A DNA stretch of 64,000 nt from Duganella sp. 1411 (lineage in GTDB: Bacteria; Pseudomonadota; Gammaproteobacteria; Burkholderiales; Burkholderiaceae_D). How positions within the stretch are numbered: the first letter of the stretch is position 1; each line of letters opens with the position of its first letter. The stretch lies in contig NZ_JAFICD010000006.1 of the NCBI RefSeq assembly GCF_017833525.1, forward strand, positions 186,001 through 250,000, given 5' to 3'. Below the pieces are notes generated by a model that did not search any database, was not told the DNA's origin, and saw nothing but the letters and a program-made list of their open reading frames with translations. The position numbers and the translations under genes were made by a program. Below, piece by piece: positions 16,467 through 25,558 of this stretch.

Positions 16467-17384
16467 GTGACGCAATTGACTATTGACGAGCGCCAAAGTG
16501 CCCTCGGCGCGTATGAACGCGATGGATACACCGTTTTTCGAAATGTGATCGACGCCGAACTTATCGAGGAGGCGCAGGCGCACGTCGCGTGGCTGGGGAA
16601 GCGCTACCCCAACCTGCGACCGGAGCACTATCACCACCCGCTGGTGCGGGACGACGCGTTCTGGGTACGCCTGATAGCCGATTCCCGCTTGCTCGACATC
16701 GCGGAGCTGTTCGTCGGTCCGGACATTTCATGTTTTACCTCGCACTACGTTTGCAAGCCGCCGCTCGACGGCCATGCGGTGCTATGGCACCAGGATGGCG
16801 CGTATTGGGACCTGCGGCCGATGCGTGCTGTGACGCTTTGGCTGGCCATCGATCACAGCAACCCTGACAACGGCTGCGTCAGGATGCTGCCCGGGACGCA
16901 TCGCGAAGCTATTCTGCCCCTTGAGGCGCGTCTCGAAAAGCCGAACATGCTCGCCTCGTCGCTGAACTTCGAGCGGTTCAAGGACATCACCCCGATCGAC
17001 GTGGTGCTCAATCCGGGAGACGTGTCCGTCCATCATCCGCACATCGTACATGGCTCCGAGCCCAATCGATCGGCACACCGCCGCTGCGGCCTCGACATCG
17101 GCTACATGCCGGCCAGCGTCGGCATCCATAACGAAGCCCTTTACCAGACCCCGATCCTGGTGCGGGGAGACGCGCCGCGCGATCGTCAATACCAGCCGTG
17201 GCCCGAGGTTCGGCTTGGCGAGACGATCCATTTCCGCGGAGATGCGCAATGGAACAGGACGGCGGCCGAGAAGAATGCCCGATTCCAGCATCTGCAAAAT
17301 TCAGAAGACGATCCCCTGACGGTCACTTCACGCATGATGGAGCGGCTGAATTCGGGAACGGTCAAGCCCGGCGCCAAGGTATAG
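16467..17384 (+). CDS. Phytanoyl-CoA dioxygenase (PhyH) family Fe(II)/2-oxoglutarate oxygenase
   Basis: 305 residues, GTG start behind GAAAGGAG. The 2-His-1-carboxylate triad is present: His108 and Asp110 in WHQDGAYW and His195 in HIVHGSEPNRS. An Arg in the following SAHRRCG could bind 2-oxoglutarate. Substrate-pocket landmarks VTLWLAIDHS and GCVRMLPGTH are typical of PhyH enzymes in secondary metabolism, which hydroxylate, halogenate or desaturate free or carrier-bound substrates. It ends 42 bp before the NRPS gene and is probably cotranscribed. The substrate is inferred to be an NRPS building block or the peptide product. Confidence 0.85.
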   Translation: MTQLTIDERQSALGAYERDGYTVFRNVIDAELIEEAQAHVAWLGKRYPNLRPEHYHHPLVRDDAFWVRLIADSRLLDIAELFVGPDISCFTSHYVCKPPLDGHAVLWHQDGAYWDLRPMRAVTLWLAIDHSNPDNGCVRMLPGTHREAILPLEARLEKPNMLASSLNFERFKDITPIDVVLNPGDVSVHHPHIVHGSEPNRSAHRRCGLDIGYMPASVGIHNEALYQTPILVRGDAPRDRQYQPWPEVRLGETIHFRGDAQWNRTAAEKNARFQHLQNSEDDPLTVTSRMMERLNSGTVKPGAKV

Positions 17385-17426
17385 GCGGGACCCGGGCAAT
17401 CAACGCACCTATAGAGGTAACTGAAT

Positions 17427-20400
17427 ATGTCAGCACAGATCGAAGCCTCCAACACCGACCACCTCTGCGTTCATGAGTTGTTTGAGTTGCACGCCGCCAG
17501 GGCTCCGGAAGCAGATGCGGTAATCGAGGAAGCGCAGCACTGGAGTTACAAAGTGGTCAACGAGCGGGCCAACCGGCTTGCCCGCCACCTGCGCCAGCAG
17601 GGCGTCGGCCCCGACGTGCGGGTCGGTATTCTCATGTATCGCAGTGTCGACCTGGTGGTCGCCATCCTGGCCACCTGGAAGGCCGGCGGCGCCTATGTGC
17701 CGCTCGATCCGGGCTTGCCCGCCCAACGCCTGCGCACGATGCTGGAAACGTCGGTTCCGCCCGTGATATTGACACACGCCCCCGTGGTGGCCGAGGGCTT
17801 GCCCACGCCGGCGCGCGGCTTTCTTGACGAGCGCAAGACGGCGCTGATCGACATCGATGCCGGCGCCACCGCGTGGGCGGACGCGTCGCAGGACAATTTG
17901 CCGCGCGCCGAGAGCGGACTGATCGATCAGCATCTGGCCTATGTGATTTATACCTCCGGTTCCACCGGCCGGCCCAAGGGCGTGATGGTCGAACACCGCG
18001 GCCTGGTCAATCTGGTGCGCAATCAACTCCAAGGGTTCCGTATCGATCCGCAAAGCCGGGTTCTGCAGTTCGCGCCGTTCGGATTCGATGCGAGCGTGTC
18101 GGAACTCGGTATGGCGCTGGGTGGAGGCGCCGCGCTTTGTATCGCGCACCACGAGACCGTGCTGGTCGGCGTTTCACTGATCGAGGCGATCCGGCGCTTC
18201 GGGGTTACCCATCTGACCGCGCCCCCTTCGGTGTTGGGCGAGCTGCCGCGCGAAACACGATTCGATTCCCTGGTGACGCTGTCGCTGGCGGGCGAGGCGC
18301 CGGGCGACGCACTGGTGCGCCACTGGGCCAAACACCACCGGCTGTTGAATGGTTACGGACCGACCGAAGCCACGGTCTGTTCGTCCGTCCATGAGTACAC
18401 CGTCGAGGGCGAACGCGCTGCGACCATCGGGCGCCCGCTGCAAAACACCCACATTTATATTCTCGACGAGCACGGACAGCCGGTGCCGACCGGGGGCACG
18501 GGCGAGATCCATATCGGTGGCAGGGGCGTGGCGCGCGGGTACGAGAACCGCCCGGACCTTACCGCGGAGCGCTTCGTGCCGAATCCGTTCACCTGCCTGC
18601 GCGGCGCGCGCATGTACAAGACCGGCGACCTGGCCCGTTATCAGGCCGACGGCAGCATCGAGTACATTGGACGCAACGATCGCCAGATCAAGTTGCGCGG
18701 CTTCCGCATTGAACTCGCGGAGATCGAAGCGGCCCTGCTGGAACATCCGAGGGTGCTGCAGGCCGCCGTGCTGGTGCGCCAACTGCGGCAAGGCGAGCAA
18801 GGACTGGTCGCGTACGTGGTCGAACACCGCGCAGGCGACGCGGTCGACCAGGACGGCACCTCGCTGGCGAAGCAACTGCGCCGGGATCTGGCCGAGGTTT
18901 TGCCCGATTACATGGTGCCGACGGCATACGTACAGCTCGAACGCATGCCGGTGAACGCGAACGGCAAGATCGACCGCGCCGGGCTGCCGGACCAGCTGCC
19001 GGCGAACGCTGCCTCGCACCGATACGAAACGCCCCAAGGCGCGGCCGAAGCCACGTTGGCGCAGATATGGGGGGACGTGCTCGGCATCGCGGACGTGGGG
19101 CGGCACGACAATTTCTTCGAGCTTGGTGGGAACTCGCTGCTGGCGGTAAGAGTCATCTATCGCATGCTGCAACATGGCTTGCACACGGACGTGAGAGGAA
19201 TATATTTGCGGCCGACGATTGCCGCGCTCGCCCCGGCCATCGGTCATATGGCGGACGCGGTCCATGTTCCCGAGAATCGGATCGACCCGCGGGCGGACCG
19301 CATCACGCCGGAGATGTTGACGCTCGTCACGCTGACCGCCGCCGAGATCGAACGGCTAGTCTCCAGCGTCGCCGGCGGCGCCCGCAACGTCCAGGACATC
19401 TATCCGCTGGCGCCGCTGCAGCAGGGGCTGCTGTACCAGCATCGCATCTCCACCGCCGGTGATTCCTATCGTCTGTGGACCATGTACCGCTTTCAGAGCC
19501 GGGCGCAGGTGGCGTCTTACGTGGCGGCGCTGCAAGCCGTCGTCGACCGCCACGACATACTGCGCACAGCGGTGATGTGGGAACAGGTGCGGGAACCTGT
19601 GCAAGTGGTCTGGCGCAGCGCGCCCTTGTCGGTCGTCGAGCTCGAAATCGGCGCCGCCGGCGGTTCGGTGGCACAAGCGTTGGTGGAGCGCTTCAACCGC
19701 GGCGAGTTTCCCCTCAGCTTGCAGCATGCGCCACTGGTGCGTTTGATCGTCGCAGCGGAGCCCCTCACCGGCAGCGTTATCGTCATGGAGATCAGCCATC
19801 ACATGATTATGGATCACGTCAGCCAGGGCCTGGTCCAGAACGAGTTGCGCGCGCGCTTGTTGAATCTTGACGAGCCGGCGCCTGCCGTGCCGTTCCGCGA
19901 CTTCATCGTGCGCGCGCGGCATGGCGCTGCACGCGTCGAGCAGGAAGCCTTTTTCACCGCGCTACTCGGCGCCGTCAAAGAGCCGACGGCGCCTTTCGAC
20001 ATCTTGAACGTCCGTGACGATGGCGCCGCGATCGCGGAAGCGGAGCAAGAAATTGAGCCGCATTTCGCGGCAAGGCTGCGGCGCGCGGCGCAGGGAGCCG
20101 GCGTTAGCCCCGCAGCCCTGCACCACTTGGCCTGGGGATTGGTGCTGTCGCGGTTGACCGGTCGTGGCGAAGTGGTGTTCGGCACCGTGCTCGCGGGGCG
20201 TTCGCACGGCGGGGCCAAGGCCCAGCGGGTGATCGGCCTGTGCGCAAATACCTTGCCCATCCGTCTCACCGTGGATGGTCGATCCTGCCGCGACGCGGTC
20301 GGCTCCACGCACCAATTGCTGACCGAACTGATGGCGCATGAACAAGCGTCGCTGGCGCTGGCGCAGCGCTGCAGCGGCGTGGCGGCGCCGGCCCCTCTAT

Positions 20401-22568
20401 TCACGACGATCCTCAACTATCGCTATAGAGAACCCGAGTTGGCCGGCCTTGGCGTGGCGCGGCAGCATGCCGTCACCGACGTTCTGCCTGGGGCGCAATG
20501 GCTCGGCGCTGTCGAGCGCACCAATTTTCCGTTCGCGGTCTCCGTCGACGACTGGGGCAGCCAGTTGCGGCTGAAAGTCCAGGTGGACGACCGGGTGGAC
20601 CCGGCGAGAATGTGTACCTGGATGGCGGCGGCGCTGCAACGCCTGGTCGAAGCGCTCGAGACGGGTTCCGACACGTCCCTGCGGGGCGTGGACGTTATGC
20701 CCGAGGCGGAACGGCAGCTCTTGCTGACGACGTGGAACAAAACCAGCTCCCAGTTTGAGCGGGATGTCTGCCTCCACGAGCTGTTTGAGGCCAGCGCGGC
20801 CCGCAGCCCCGAGGCCCAGGCGCTGGTGCACAATGGCGAATCGCTTAGCTTCGGGCGGCTCAACGAACGCGCCAACCAACTTGCGGGCCACCTGCGCGAG
20901 CAGGGCGTCGGGCCGGAACGCCGAGTGGCCTTGTGTATGGAACGCGGCTTCGACATGGTGGTTGGCATGCTTGCCATCCTCAAGGCCGGCGGCTGCTACG
21001 TTCCGCTGGATCCGGCTTATCCGGCCGACCGCCTGGAATACATGTTGCGCGACGCCGAGCCCGCCGTGGTCATTACGCACCAGAAGGTACAAGACCGTGT
21101 CAGCACGCGCTTGTACAAAGTCGCCAAAGAACGCGCGTTGCCGCTGATCGATCTGGACACCGACAAAGCGCTCTGGGCTGACCGCGCCGGCGGGAATCAT
21201 GCGCGCGGCACGACCGGCCTCGACGCCACGCACCTCGCCTACGTGATCTACACCTCGGGTTCGACCGGAGCGCCGAAGGGCATCGAGGTGGAACACCGCG
21301 GCGCGGCCCACTTCGTCCAGTGGGGCATGACCGAATTCGGCCCGGAGGACTTGCGGCAGACGCTCTTCTCCACCTCGGTCAACTTCGATCCGTCCGTGCT
21401 GGAGTGCTTCTCGGCGCTGGCGACAGGCGGCACCGCGATTATCGTCGGCGATGTGCTGTCGGGCGCCGGCGCCGGGCAGAAAGCCACGCTGCTCAATGCG
21501 GTGCCGTCGGCCATGCGGGCGCTGTTCGACGCCGGCGGCATTCCCGCGACGACCCGTACGGTCGTGCTTGGCGGCGAGGCTTTGCATCCGCCGCTGGTGG
21601 AGCGCGTCTTCCGAGAGAGCAATGCGGAACGGGTCTTCAATGCCTACGGGCCGACCGAGACGGGCTATTCCACCTATGCCGTGACGAAACGCGGCGAGGC
21701 GTTCACCGGGCATATCGGCCGGCCGCTCGGCCACACCCGACTCTATATTCTTGATGGCAATGGCAACCCGACGCCGATCGGCATCCCCGGAGAAATTTTC
21801 ATCGGCGGGCACGGCGTGGCGCGAGGCTATCATCAGCGGCCGGCGTTGACCGCCGAGCGATTCGTGCCGGATATCTTCTCCGCCGAAGCCGGCGCCCGGA
21901 TGTATAAAACCGGCGACTTGGCGCGCTATCGCGACGATGGCACGATCGAGTTCATCGGCCGCAGCGACTTCCAGGTCAAGCACCGCGGGTTCCGCATCGA
22001 GCTCGGCGAGATCGAGGCGAAGATACTCGAGCACCCGGCGATCGATCAGGCGGTAGTGCTCTTGCGCGAGGACCAGCCCGGCGACAACCGGCTCGTCGCC
22101 TACGTGGTAGGCAAGGCTGGCGCGGCGGCGGCGGACGGCGCATGGCCGGCCGATGTGCTGCGGTCGCACCTGTCCCACTTCCTGACCAACCACATGGTTC
22201 CGGCCGTGTACGTGGCGCTCGACAGCATGCCGACCACGCCGAACGGCAAACTCGACCGCGCCGCCCTGCCGCAGCCCGACGCCTTCGCGCGCAACCTGGA
22301 AACCTACGAGGCGCCCGTCGGCGGCACTGAGGCGCAGATCGCCGGTATCTGGATGGATTTGCTCAGCGTCGGCCGGGTCGGACGGCGTGACAACTTCTTC
22401 GAGCTCGGCGGCCACTCGCTGCTTGCCATGGTGGTCGCCGCAAGGCTGCGCAGCGGCATGGGGGTGGAAATCCCGCTCAGCGATCTGCTGGCGCACCCGG
22501 TCCTTTGCGACCTGGCGGCGGAGGTGGGAAGGGTCGCCCGATCTTTGCAGACGGCAAACGTTGCTTGA
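17427..22568 (+). CDS. Nonribosomal peptide synthetase, A-T-C-A-T (two modules, no release domain)
   Basis: 1713 residues. Domains: A1 about 20-515 (YTSGSTGRPKG, GRNDRQIKLRGFRIEL, NANGKIDR with Lys514); carrier T1 with Ser570 in LGGNSLLAV; C about 655-1090 (YPLAPLQQGLLYQ; active site His791-His792...Asp796-His797, i.e. HHxxxDH rather than HHxxxDG); A2 about 1110-1605 (YTSGSTGAPKG, GRSDFQVKHRGFRIEL); T2 with Ser1664 in LGGHSLLAM. Read by eye, specificity positions are D-A-S-T-S-A-G-V-C-K for A1, resembling DAST codes of tyrosine/beta-hydroxytyrosine domains, and D-P-L-N-V-G-A-Y-S-K for A2, which I cannot assign. With no N-terminal C domain, A1-T1 loads the first residue. The protein ends just after T2 without thioesterase, reductase or terminal C domain. 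An MbtH partner is encoded downstream. Confidence 0.95.
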   Translation: MSAQIEASNTDHLCVHELFELHAARAPEADAVIEEAQHWSYKVVNERANRLARHLRQQGVGPDVRVGILMYRSVDLVVAILATWKAGGAYVPLDPGLPAQRLRTMLETSVPPVILTHAPVVAEGLPTPARGFLDERKTALIDIDAGATAWADASQDNLPRAESGLIDQHLAYVIYTSGSTGRPKGVMVEHRGLVNLVRNQLQGFRIDPQSRVLQFAPFGFDASVSELGMALGGGAALCIAHHETVLVGVSLIEAIRRFGVTHLTAPPSVLGELPRETRFDSLVTLSLAGEAPGDALVRHWAKHHRLLNGYGPTEATVCSSVHEYTVEGERAATIGRPLQNTHIYILDEHGQPVPTGGTGEIHIGGRGVARGYENRPDLTAERFVPNPFTCLRGARMYKTGDLARYQADGSIEYIGRNDRQIKLRGFRIELAEIEAALLEHPRVLQAAVLVRQLRQGEQGLVAYVVEHRAGDAVDQDGTSLAKQLRRDLAEVLPDYMVPTAYVQLERMPVNANGKIDRAGLPDQLPANAASHRYETPQGAAEATLAQIWGDVLGIADVGRHDNFFELGGNSLLAVRVIYRMLQHGLHTDVRGIYLRPTIAALAPAIGHMADAVHVPENRIDPRADRITPEMLTLVTLTAAEIERLVSSVAGGARNVQDIYPLAPLQQGLLYQHRISTAGDSYRLWTMYRFQSRAQVASYVAALQAVVDRHDILRTAVMWEQVREPVQVVWRSAPLSVVELEIGAAGGSVAQALVERFNRGEFPLSLQHAPLVRLIVAAEPLTGSVIVMEISHHMIMDHVSQGLVQNELRARLLNLDEPAPAVPFRDFIVRARHGAARVEQEAFFTALLGAVKEPTAPFDILNVRDDGAAIAEAEQEIEPHFAARLRRAAQGAGVSPAALHHLAWGLVLSRLTGRGEVVFGTVLAGRSHGGAKAQRVIGLCANTLPIRLTVDGRSCRDAVGSTHQLLTELMAHEQASLALAQRCSGVAAPAPLFTTILNYRYREPELAGLGVARQHAVTDVLPGAQWLGAVERTNFPFAVSVDDWGSQLRLKVQVDDRVDPARMCTWMAAALQRLVEALETGSDTSLRGVDVMPEAERQLLLTTWNKTSSQFERDVCLHELFEASAARSPEAQALVHNGESLSFGRLNERANQLAGHLREQGVGPERRVALCMERGFDMVVGMLAILKAGGCYVPLDPAYPADRLEYMLRDAEPAVVITHQKVQDRVSTRLYKVAKERALPLIDLDTDKALWADRAGGNHARGTTGLDATHLAYVIYTSGSTGAPKGIEVEHRGAAHFVQWGMTEFGPEDLRQTLFSTSVNFDPSVLECFSALATGGTAIIVGDVLSGAGAGQKATLLNAVPSAMRALFDAGGIPATTRTVVLGGEALHPPLVERVFRESNAERVFNAYGPTETGYSTYAVTKRGEAFTGHIGRPLGHTRLYILDGNGNPTPIGIPGEIFIGGHGVARGYHQRPALTAERFVPDIFSAEAGARMYKTGDLARYRDDGTIEFIGRSDFQVKHRGFRIELGEIEAKILEHPAIDQAVVLLREDQPGDNRLVAYVVGKAGAAAADGAWPADVLRSHLSHFLTNHMVPAVYVALDSMPTTPNGKLDRAALPQPDAFARNLETYEAPVGGTEAQIAGIWMDLLSVGRVGRRDNFFELGGHSLLAMVVAARLRSGMGVEIPLSDLLAHPVLCDLAAEVGRVARSLQTANVA

Positions 22569-22659
22569 TTTCAGCGCGCCGCGTCGCTTAAAAAAGTGCC
22601 CCCTCCTCCTGTTTTGGTGAGCGGGGCGGTTCTACAGACTGCCTCTCGAGAGAACACTT

Positions 22660-23649
22660 ATGAAGACAATTATCTGGGATACCTCCTACTTTTGCCCGCT
22701 GCAGTGTGTGTATTGCTATTCCTCGTCAGGACCACATCGCCCGCAAACCGAAGCCGAGCAGACCCTCGCCGTCGCGCGGGCGATTGCCCGCGAACGCCCC
22801 GGTGCGGTGATGATCAGCGGCGGCGAGCCCACCTTCGCCAAAGGGATCCTCGAGGCAGGCAAGTTGCTGAAGGACGCTGGCATCGTCGCCTCGATATTCA
22901 CCTCGGGCTGGGCGATGAACCCGACCCGGATCCGCTCGCTGTGCGAGGTGTTCGATCGGGTGCACGTCAGCATCGACGCCAGCGACCCGGAGGTCAATGA
23001 CCGGGTGCGCAACCGGAAGGGCGCGCACGCCAACGCGATGGAAACGTTGCGTTTGCTCGGCGAGGAGCAGTCGCACAACAAGCGGCTGCGCTTCGGGGTC
23101 GAATGCACGGTGATCCGCGACAACCTCGATGGCATCGCCAGCTTTGTACGCGCCATGTCCACGGTACCGGGTCTGAGCTTCATCAACATCGTGGCCGCCG
23201 TCCCGAGCGGTCGCGGGGCGGACGCGCTACGGTGTGAAACGCAGTTGCTTAGCAGCGAGGAAGTGCGGCAACTATCGCAGTCGGTCAAAGGCGTGCAGAA
23301 GGAGGTTCCCCCCACGGTGATCCTGACGTTGAACGATACGGATTTCCTGCAAAGCGATGGCGAATCTTGTGTTCAGCTTGATCCAAAGGGCAATCTGCGC
23401 GCCATCAAGATTTGTGACAAGACCGTCGGCAATCTTATCGACGAGCCGCTCGATGTGCTCATCGCCCGCGCTCTGGAGTGGCGACAGAATTCAGGACTGG
23501 CGAAACAGTTGACGCAGGCGTCCAACTTCGTGGCTTGGGGCGACGTCGTGCGTCGGATCGATCAAGAGGCCGCGGCAATCGGCGGCGCGGCCATACCGGG
23601 CCATCACGGCGGCGATGCTGGACAGCCGCGGCTGCACGACTCTCACTAA
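22660..23649 (+). CDS. Radical SAM enzyme with short C-terminal cysteine pair
   Basis: 329 residues. The [4Fe-4S] motif is Cys12-x3-Cys16-x2-Cys19 (CPLQCVYC) at the extreme N terminus, followed by the SAM-binding glycine motif ISGGEPTFA and SIDASDPEVND. The C-terminal region holds Cys237 (GESCVQL) and Cys252 (KICDKT), fewer than a full SPASM domain, so a twitch-like or single auxiliary cluster is possible. Such enzymes catalyse C-C, C-S or C-O bond formation, epimerisation or methylation. It lies 91 bp downstream of the NRPS and 12 bp upstream of the CmlA homologue, clearly in one unit. The reaction is unknown. Confidence 0.88.
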   Translation: MKTIIWDTSYFCPLQCVYCYSSSGPHRPQTEAEQTLAVARAIARERPGAVMISGGEPTFAKGILEAGKLLKDAGIVASIFTSGWAMNPTRIRSLCEVFDRVHVSIDASDPEVNDRVRNRKGAHANAMETLRLLGEEQSHNKRLRFGVECTVIRDNLDGIASFVRAMSTVPGLSFINIVAAVPSGRGADALRCETQLLSSEEVRQLSQSVKGVQKEVPPTVILTLNDTDFLQSDGESCVQLDPKGNLRAIKICDKTVGNLIDEPLDVLIARALEWRQNSGLAKQLTQASNFVAWGDVVRRIDQEAAAIGGAAIPGHHGGDAGQPRLHDSH

Positions 23650-23661
23650 GGACAAGCCAAT

Positions 23662-25281
23662 ATGGGATATTATCTGCACGATGATGTGAAGATCGAGCCG
23701 CTGGTCGGCCGTTGGTATGCGCATCCTTTTCTGATCGCGCCGGCCTCCGCCGCGTTCATGACCCGGCATCACATCCAGATCATGGAGTCGTTTGTGCAGC
23801 ATCCGGAGTTGCACGCCGCCGCACTTCAGCAACCGTCCATGCGCGGCGGTCCATTTCTCGAAAGCTCCAACGGCGCGGATGATGTGGGCGAGATCCGCCG
23901 CCTGCTGGAATTCACGCGGCTGAGCCGCGCTGAATTGCTGCGCCTGGCCGCTGAAATCGACGACTTGCAGGGGATGTTGCGCGCAACCACCGGAGCTAGC
24001 CTGGACGGCACCTATCCCAAACTCGGGGCGGGCCTGGGCGGACGGGTGGAGCTTGCCTACGAGACGTCGGGCTTGCGCGGGCGCGCGCGGCTGATCGAGG
24101 CGTTGCTGTATGCGGCCTTTCCGCCGGAAACGCATCAGGAGTTCGCGCTGGCCAGGGTGGATTCCGACGCGCGCCCGTACGTGCTGAGCACTCCCCGCCT
24201 GGCCAGCGAGGGAGACCTGATCCTTCGTATGCCATTTGGCTCATCAGAAAGCGCGGCGCTGCTCGCCTCCCGCCAGCGGCCGTTGTCGGACGAGGATCTG
24301 GAGCGCTTTTTCCACATGCAGGGAACCGGCTCAAGCTGGACACGGGCGCAGATCAACGATCTGTTCCGCGCCAGTCCCGACCTGCCCAGCCGGCCCGCGG
24401 CGGACGATGGCCCGCGCATCGACTACTTCGGCCATGCCTGCGTGCTGATCCGCACCGGCCGGGCGAGCGTGCTGATCGATCCACTGGTCGGCTATAACGT
24501 CGCCGAGGGACCGGCGCGGAGCACTTGGCGCGATTTGCCGGCGCAGATCGATTGCGCACTGATCACGCACGCCCATCACGATCATTACGTGATCGAAACT
24601 TTGCTGCAGATCCGCGAGCGGACCAAGACGCTGGTTGTGCCGCGCAGCACCCCGGGAGCCATCCACGATCCCTCCCTCGAACTGGTATCCAGGCATCTGG
24701 GCTTCGGCGATGTGCTGGCGCCCAACCCGTTCGACGCGCTGGAGTTCGACGGGGTAAAGATCCAGACACTGCCGTTCCTGGGCGAACACGGCGAGCTGGA
24801 CATCACCAGCAAGCTCGGATACCGTCTTGAGTTCGCGGGGCAATCGGTGGTCTTTCTTGCCGACAGCAACAATTTGGACACCCGGATGTACCAGCAGATC
24901 CGCGATCTCTACGGCCCGACCGATATCGCCTTTATCGGCCTGGAATGCCAGGGGGCGCCCATTTCGTGGACGTATGGACCTCTGCTGTTCGGCTCGGTGT
25001 CGCGCGAAATGGAGCCGGGACGAAGGACCGGCGGCTCCAACGCCGAGCGGGCCTTGCAGCTGGTGCGCGCGCTCGGGTGCAAGCGCGTGTTCATCTACGC
25101 CATGGCAATCGAGCCGTGGGCCGGACCGCTGGGCGGTTCTCCCATCGAAAAAGACTCGTATCAGGACATGGAGAACCAGGCGTTCATCCGCGATTGCCGG
25201 GCACTGGGCATCGAGGTGGAATTGTTGGATGGGTCAAAATCAATCGCGCTCGATGGCGAGCGGCGCATGCCGGCGGTCTAG
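23662..25281 (+). CDS. CmlA-type di-iron beta-hydroxylase of carrier-bound amino acids
   Basis: 539 residues, close to the 532 of the chloramphenicol enzyme CmlA. The N-terminal CmlA_N-like domain (1-230) reads LVGRWYAHPFLIAPASAA and later AALQQPSMRGGPF; the C-terminal half is a metallo-beta-lactamase fold. The di-metal motif is His303-x-His305-x-Asp307-His308 (THAHHDH). Glu375 (GEHGEL) occupies the place where hydrolases have His, the hallmark of CmlA, and Asp401 (LADSNN) is the bridging Asp. The spacings 303-375-401 equal those I recall for CmlA 305-377-403. The family uses a di-iron cluster and O2 to beta-hydroxylate an aminoacyl group on an NRPS carrier domain, here presumably the aromatic residue on T1. 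The start is fixed by AAGGA. Confidence 0.88.
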   Translation: MGYYLHDDVKIEPLVGRWYAHPFLIAPASAAFMTRHHIQIMESFVQHPELHAAALQQPSMRGGPFLESSNGADDVGEIRRLLEFTRLSRAELLRLAAEIDDLQGMLRATTGASLDGTYPKLGAGLGGRVELAYETSGLRGRARLIEALLYAAFPPETHQEFALARVDSDARPYVLSTPRLASEGDLILRMPFGSSESAALLASRQRPLSDEDLERFFHMQGTGSSWTRAQINDLFRASPDLPSRPAADDGPRIDYFGHACVLIRTGRASVLIDPLVGYNVAEGPARSTWRDLPAQIDCALITHAHHDHYVIETLLQIRERTKTLVVPRSTPGAIHDPSLELVSRHLGFGDVLAPNPFDALEFDGVKIQTLPFLGEHGELDITSKLGYRLEFAGQSVVFLADSNNLDTRMYQQIRDLYGPTDIAFIGLECQGAPISWTYGPLLFGSVSREMEPGRRTGGSNAERALQLVRALGCKRVFIYAMAIEPWAGPLGGSPIEKDSYQDMENQAFIRDCRALGIEVELLDGSKSIALDGERRMPAV

Positions 25282-25314
25282 CGCTGATAGAACAGTTAAT
25301 AGGAGGAAGTTCAA

Positions 25315-25551
25315 ATGAACATGAACGACGAAAAAGACGCCGTATCCTACGTTGTGGTGAAGAATGAGGAAGAGCAGTACGCCATCCTGCCGGAGCACCA
25401 GAGTGTGCCCGCGGGCTGGAAGGTTGCCGGGCCGAAGGGAGAGAAGCGCCACTGCCTCGACTACATCCAGGATAACTGGACGGACATGCGTCCCCTCAGT
25501 GTTCGCGCGCAAGGCGCTCAGCGCAGCGGATCTGCGCATCCACGCCAATGA
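25315..25551 (+). CDS. MbtH family NRPS chaperone
   Basis: 78 residues. The MbtH core is NEEEQYAILPEHQSVPAGW, then GEKRHCLDYIQDNWTDMRP, matching the family's conserved Asn, Glu, Pro, Trp and TDMRP positions. The usual SLWP segment is replaced by AILP. A non-conserved tail of about 15 residues follows. MbtH proteins bind A domains and are needed for their folding or activity, so the target is one or both A domains of the upstream NRPS. A strong AGGAGGAAG site precedes the ATG. It ends 7 bp before the acetyltransferase gene. Confidence 0.93.
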   Translation: MNMNDEKDAVSYVVVKNEEEQYAILPEHQSVPAGWKVAGPKGEKRHCLDYIQDNWTDMRPLSVRAQGAQRSGSAHPRQ

Positions 25552-25558
25552 GTAATAG

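Noticed and set aside
20397-22496. 699-codon minus-strand frame inside the NRPS gene
   Set aside because: Antisense to well-conserved A, C and T domains; no recognisable motif and biased composition.
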